Below are positions 59,947 to 64,000 of a stretch of 64,000 bases of DNA, one piece after another. The notes under the pieces were generated by a model. The model was not told the origin of the DNA, did not search any database, and saw nothing but the letters and a program-made list of their open reading frames with translations. The DNA is taken from contig CAKAKS010000060.1 of assembly GCA_916700875.1 (NCBI GenBank), positions 30,711,120 to 30,775,119 of the forward strand, written 5' to 3'. This DNA comes from Sebastes aleutianus. Taxonomy: Eukaryota > Chordata > Actinopteri > Perciformes > Sebastidae. Position 1 is the first letter of the stretch; the number at the start of each line of letters is the position of its first letter. A program made the translations under genes and the position numbers.

Positions 59947-60266
59947 TCAGGGCCCGTTCTCGTTGTAGTGGAGGGAGATGGGCCGGTCGCGCTGCACGGC
60001 GGGCATGTAGGGCCAGTTGTAGCTGGAGCCCGAGAGCAGCATGTCACGCAGCAGCGTCTCGATGGGCGTCTTGCCTACCAGGCGGACGAAAAACAGCTGC
60101 TCGATGACCGGAGAGGAGACGATGCGCAGGGAGGGCAGGCGGAGGAGGAGACGTCCGAAGCGGTTTGGCTGGCTGGGGTACTGGTTCCTTACGTACTCCT
60201 CCAGGGCGCACTGGGACTTCTCCTGGATGCTCTCCACGTGGGCAACGTCTGACAGCCCCATAGCAT
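59947..60266 (-). CDS. nr2f5: COUP-TF nuclear receptor, last coding exon (ligand-binding domain C-terminus)
   Basis: The acceptor CCTCCCCTCTAG precedes 60,266, and the frame runs 105 codons plus a split Asp codon to TGA at 59,949-59,947. Residues such as GLSDVAHVESIQEKSQCALE, FGRLLLRLPSLR, VIEQLFFVRLVGKTPIE and DMLLSGSSYNWPYM are the helix 8-12 region of COUP-TF receptors. These orphan nuclear receptors bind direct repeats of AGGTCA and mostly repress transcription, with roles in neural crest, vessel, heart and jaw patterning. NR2F1 and NR2F2 end shortly after NWPYM. This protein continues with VQRDRPISLHYNENGP, which I associate with the fish nr2f5 paralogue. The other coding exons (DNA-binding domain and first LBD part) must lie beyond 64,000. 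No defect is seen. Confidence 0.88.
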
Positions 60267-63200
60267 CTAGAGGGGAGGAAGAGAGATCTATCAAACAGAA
60301 TCCAGATTATAGAGTCTGAATCACCCTGCAAGAAGGTAAACAGAACCTACAAAATATTAGCAACAACACACTACATGGGACAAATGACACATTGTCACGT
60401 CTGTTATTTATTATCATTCCCAATGAGGTTTAGATTTAGCAAGAATTTAACTTGGACTTGGTGGATGATAAGTGGGTGGCTCAATGTGAGGTCTTGACCT
60501 GATGCTTTGCATGTACTTTGAATCTCATCTCGTTGATTGACAGGGATAAATGCTGACACAGAAGGGAAATAAAATGAAATAAAGAGCTGACGATTCTTTT
60601 TTTTTAAATTTCAAATTCCTCAAGTCAGAGAAATCTTGCTCAAACTTGAGGGAATCGAGGCTGTCACTGCGGAGATACGCATCTCCTACACCCCTGTGGT
60701 CCGTGTTCACAGCACACTACAGCGTTCCCTTTCCTCGCAGCTGGAGGTCATGTCCTGCCTCCCGCCTCCTCACACCTCCCCTCCTTGCTGGCCCCCGCTT
60801 TGGCAAAGAGTCTCGCACAGCCGATAGAGTGTGTAACACTGTGCGCGATACTTTTCGCACCCTCTGTGTGCAGGGGAGAGCGCGGGGGATTTAGCAAAGG
60901 AGGTCAGATATGTGTGAACTCAAAACAAAGACACATTTCACTGTACTCTGCCACATACTGTACATTCGGTGGGAGTGCTCTCTGACTCTGCCCCCTGAAT
61001 GAACCCTCATTTAGAAGACAGGTTTTTCGATGAGGGCAATTTCTTCTCAAGCGCGTTCTTTCAGTCTAAAAGCGCTGGCCCGTAGGTTTTAACCTGTCGC
61101 CTCGCATCGTAGGTCCCCTTTGTCATCTCACACTTTGATCTGTCCCCTGTGTAAACCCTGCTGGGCCTGAGCTCCATACAACGGAAAAATTTAATTTACG
61201 TCATATTTTAATCGAGTGTGTCAACCCCTCCCCGCCCCCAACGGCCACTGTTCTCATCATTCTGAGTGAATAATTGCTCCCTCTTCAGCTGTATTTCCCC
61301 CCCACTCGGGGGGCAGCTGGACTGCTTTTTTGTCGGGCCGCCATTTTGGGTCCTGCGTGACAAGGCAGTCCCTGCCTGGTTGGGATTAGTAAAGCTGTCT
61401 GTGGGACTGAAACCACATCGCGTGCCGAAGCGACAGCTCTGTGGGCGCCCTTACACGCCAAGCGGCGTGTTCTTTTGTCTGATCCTTGGGCACACACCGG
61501 GTCAGTGGGGGTGAGGGATCAGGGTGGCAGCACTGAGATGCCCGTCCTCTGATGTGGCTTGATGGGACTGGGCTTCACAGGAGGAGCGGAGGGAGGGAAC
61601 TCAGAGGGAGGTGAGAGACGATTGGTGTTTGTCTAAGCTTGTTAGCTCATCCTACCAAGTCTGCAGGAGTCAGGTTTATTAACGGGTCTATCTAGTGTGT
61701 GCGTGTGTGCATGTCCGTCTCCATTAAATTCATATTTCTGTGTTAATATCTGCATGTTTCACTAAATGTATTGTCTTCTTTTGGCAAGGCATTTGCAGTT
61801 TTTTTGCGACGCGTATACATGTGGGTACATCTGCCCGCATACAGGGGAGTCACATGGGATGCTCAGGGCTACAGGGGTTATGTAGGTCACGGCCGGGGCT
61901 GTTGCGAATCCTCCGTCTCACTGAAACCCACCATACATAATTCAACTCCCGCGGTGGGGGCAGGGGTCCCGGGGCCTGGGCTGGGTTGGGGTTGGGTTTG
62001 GGGAGCGTAGGGAGGAGGGGTGGATGACTGGTTTCAATAATAGATGGGATCATGGAGGAGAGATGGCTGATGAAAAGCAAGGAAGAGAGGGGAGAGGTGG
62101 CTCCACAGACACCCACATACATGGAGGAGAGACGCTAGGTGCACGCAGAGTGAATGTGACAAGGCATGCACGGGAGGAAAGAGGGAAATGCAATAAAAAA
62201 AAACAGGGACGAGAGACATCTCAGTGTTGGCTTCTTCGCCATCCGTTTCCCCCTGGGTCACAAAGCATGATCTCTCAGTGAAGTATCCCAGATGTGACAG
62301 TATTTTGGCTGGCACTGGAGCCCGGTGACTGCTGGGATAAACCTCAACAGGGTTTGTATATAAGCAGTATCAAAACAATGCCTATCTCGTGGGTTTCCTC
62401 AAGATGTAACACCATTGTATTTTGATTTAAGGGTGTCTGCAGCTCAGTGGGGAGAACATGATAAGACACAGTGAGGGTGTGAGGCTCAAGTGCCCTGTTT
62501 GGTTTTAAAGAGCTTTGGATGCAAACATCTGTAAATAGACAAACCTATGCTAGCATAAAGGTATATTCTTTGTCATTAGGTCCAACTGAGAGTGATTTAA
62601 TTCAAGTAAGAAATTACCATCAACATCAAAAATATAAGATTACAGACAATGTAACATGTTAACTAAATGTCACAAGGAAGCAATTTTAGCAGATCGTAAC
62701 TGCTGGCTTCTTTTTTGTGAATAGAGGTAGTAAACTGTCAAAGTTAACATGATAATAACGTATAAACGCCACTACTTTCTTTAACACATTAACGCAACTT
62801 GGGATATCTTTTTGTAGCTGGCTCAATTTTAAAGCTAGAGTGCAACCATGTCATACTAGCTTGTCATGCAGGAGGCTATATAACGCTCCAAACTTATGCT
62901 AAATTTTGGCGAGGAAAAACTGGCATGGCCATTTTCAAAGCGGTCTCTTGACCTCTGACCTCAAGATATGTGAATGTAAATGGGTTCTATGGGTACCCAC
63001 GAGTCTCCCCTTTACAGACATGCCCACTTTATGATAATCACATGCAGTTTGGGGCAAGTCATAGTCAAGTCAGCACACTGACACACTGACAGCTGTTGTT
63101 GCCTGTTGGGCTGCAGTTTGCCATGTTATGATTTGAGCATATTGTTTTATGCTAAATGCAGTACCTGTGAGGGTTTCTGGACAATATCTGTCATTGATTT

Positions 63201-64000
63201 GTGTTGTTAATTGATTTCCAATAATAAATATATACATATATTTGCATAAAGCGGCATATTTTTTTCACTCACATGTTGATAAGAGTGTTAAATACTTGAC
63301 AAATCTCCCTTTAAGGTACATTTTGAACATATAAAAAATTTGCGATTAATTTGGAATTAATGGCGATTAACTACGGACAATCATATGATTAATCTCAATT
63401 AAATATTTTAATCGATTGACAGCCCTAATATCTATATAAATAATGGATATGTCTCTATGTTTCTTTTGGTGTAAATAAAAAAGTAATTTACTTGTCTATC
63501 ATTCTTTCCCACAAAATGTATTACATGGGCAGAAATCAAAATACAACTTAGCAAAGGAGCAAAAGCTTCAAATAAAACTCCAGCAAAACATAATGATCTA
63601 AGTGAGGCACGAGCAGCTACTCACGGGGTCAATAGCGGTCTTTTACAGTATGAGAGAGCGATCAAATTACAGTGAAATTCATGGAGGGTAGAGACCATGA
63701 CTGACGAGTGGGAGGACTGTAGCAGCAGCATTTACATATGGAGCCAATGAGACGATATCTGCTGCAGCATTAGAGGTCACGTCTCGGTCACGCTCAGTGG
63801 AGGTGAAAAGGTTGCGGGTTAAGTGCAGTTGAAGTCGGTGAGCTCATGTGAGCTCAAACTGGATTCCAACGCAGCGGAGGGAAGAAATGTTTCTTGGCGC
63901 TAAGAACTTCTTATTCTGCGGTTAAATCATCAAGTAATGGTCAAAATCTACTATCATGAGCAGGAATTTGGTTCTCTCTTGGTCTGTGTGTCACACAGTA
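60267..64000 (-). other. nr2f5: Last intron of nr2f5 (5' part off window)
   Basis: No receptor exon is found between the acceptor at 60,267 and the window end, so the whole stretch is intron. It contains a repeat-poor block (60,600-62,400), a family C repeat (62,730-63,429) and an otherwise unremarkable end. Confidence 0.6.
62730..63429 (-). repeat. Dispersed repeat family C, full-looking copy in nr2f5 intron
   Basis: Read on the minus strand it starts TTAGGGCTGTCAATCGATT, continues through the body shared with 10,779-11,310, and ends near TTAACTTTGACA at about 62,730. The style (TAGGGCTGTCAA end, noncoding, about 0.7 kb) is that of a nonautonomous DNA transposon. Confidence 0.65.

Noticed and set aside
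60044..60331. 95-codon minus and 92- and 117-codon plus ORFs over the nr2f5 exon
   Set aside because: They are shadows of the GC-rich receptor exon in other frames; only the frame ending NWPYM has receptor homology.

Overview
The window is nuclear DNA from a ray-finned fish, most likely a spiny-rayed (percomorph) teleost. The evidence is AT-rich, intron-containing DNA with GT-AG splice signals, very dense CA/GT microsatellites, many short terminal-inverted-repeat (TIR) elements of teleost type, and two genes with teleost-type proteins. There is no prokaryotic gene organisation, no CRISPR array, and no rRNA or tRNA gene that I could support.

Two protein-coding genes are supported, both on the minus strand. 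At the left edge (about 1-8,890) is nearly all of a class I cytokine receptor gene, best matched to interleukin-21 receptor (il21r). It has a noncoding first exon, a signal-peptide exon, two D1 exons, two D2 exons ending in WSEWS, a transmembrane exon, a Box 1 exon and the first bases of the last exon at position 8. All seven introns inside the coding region keep one reading frame, giving 281 codons before the last exon, whose body lies off the window. At the right (59,947-60,266) is the last coding exon of a COUP-TF nuclear receptor, best called nr2f5, with a probable 3' UTR down to about 58,080. The rest of that gene lies beyond position 64,000, so 60,267-64,000 is its last intron.

Between them lie about 49 kb without a gene I can name. 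This stretch alternates between two kinds of DNA. Repeat-rich blocks hold a 725-bp foldback element (681-1405, inside the last il21r intron), a piggyBac-like element (14,760-15,207), two PIF/Harbinger-like elements (22,845-23,125 and 26,631-27,187, the second carrying a Myb/SANT-like ORF fragment), a three-deep nest of hAT-like elements with 8-bp target duplications (35,014-36,069), several families with two to four copies here, LINE tails, minisatellites and a 0.8-kb cluster of CA/GT tracts (53.26-54.04 kb). Repeat-poor blocks (about 18.4-18.6, 19.65-19.76, 28.3-30.3, 49.1-49.8, 51.1-51.8 and 60.9-61.5 kb) lack ORFs of gene quality and look like candidate conserved noncoding DNA. Deserts with conserved elements are usual around COUP-TF genes, so a regulatory domain of nr2f5 is a reasonable but untested reading.

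One further segment (45,641-45,945, minus) has protein-like composition and GC-rich codon ends, but I cannot name it. It may be an orphan exon or a captured or processed gene fragment. The two named genes have unrelated roles (lymphocyte cytokine signalling and developmental transcription control), so I infer no functional link beyond adjacency.
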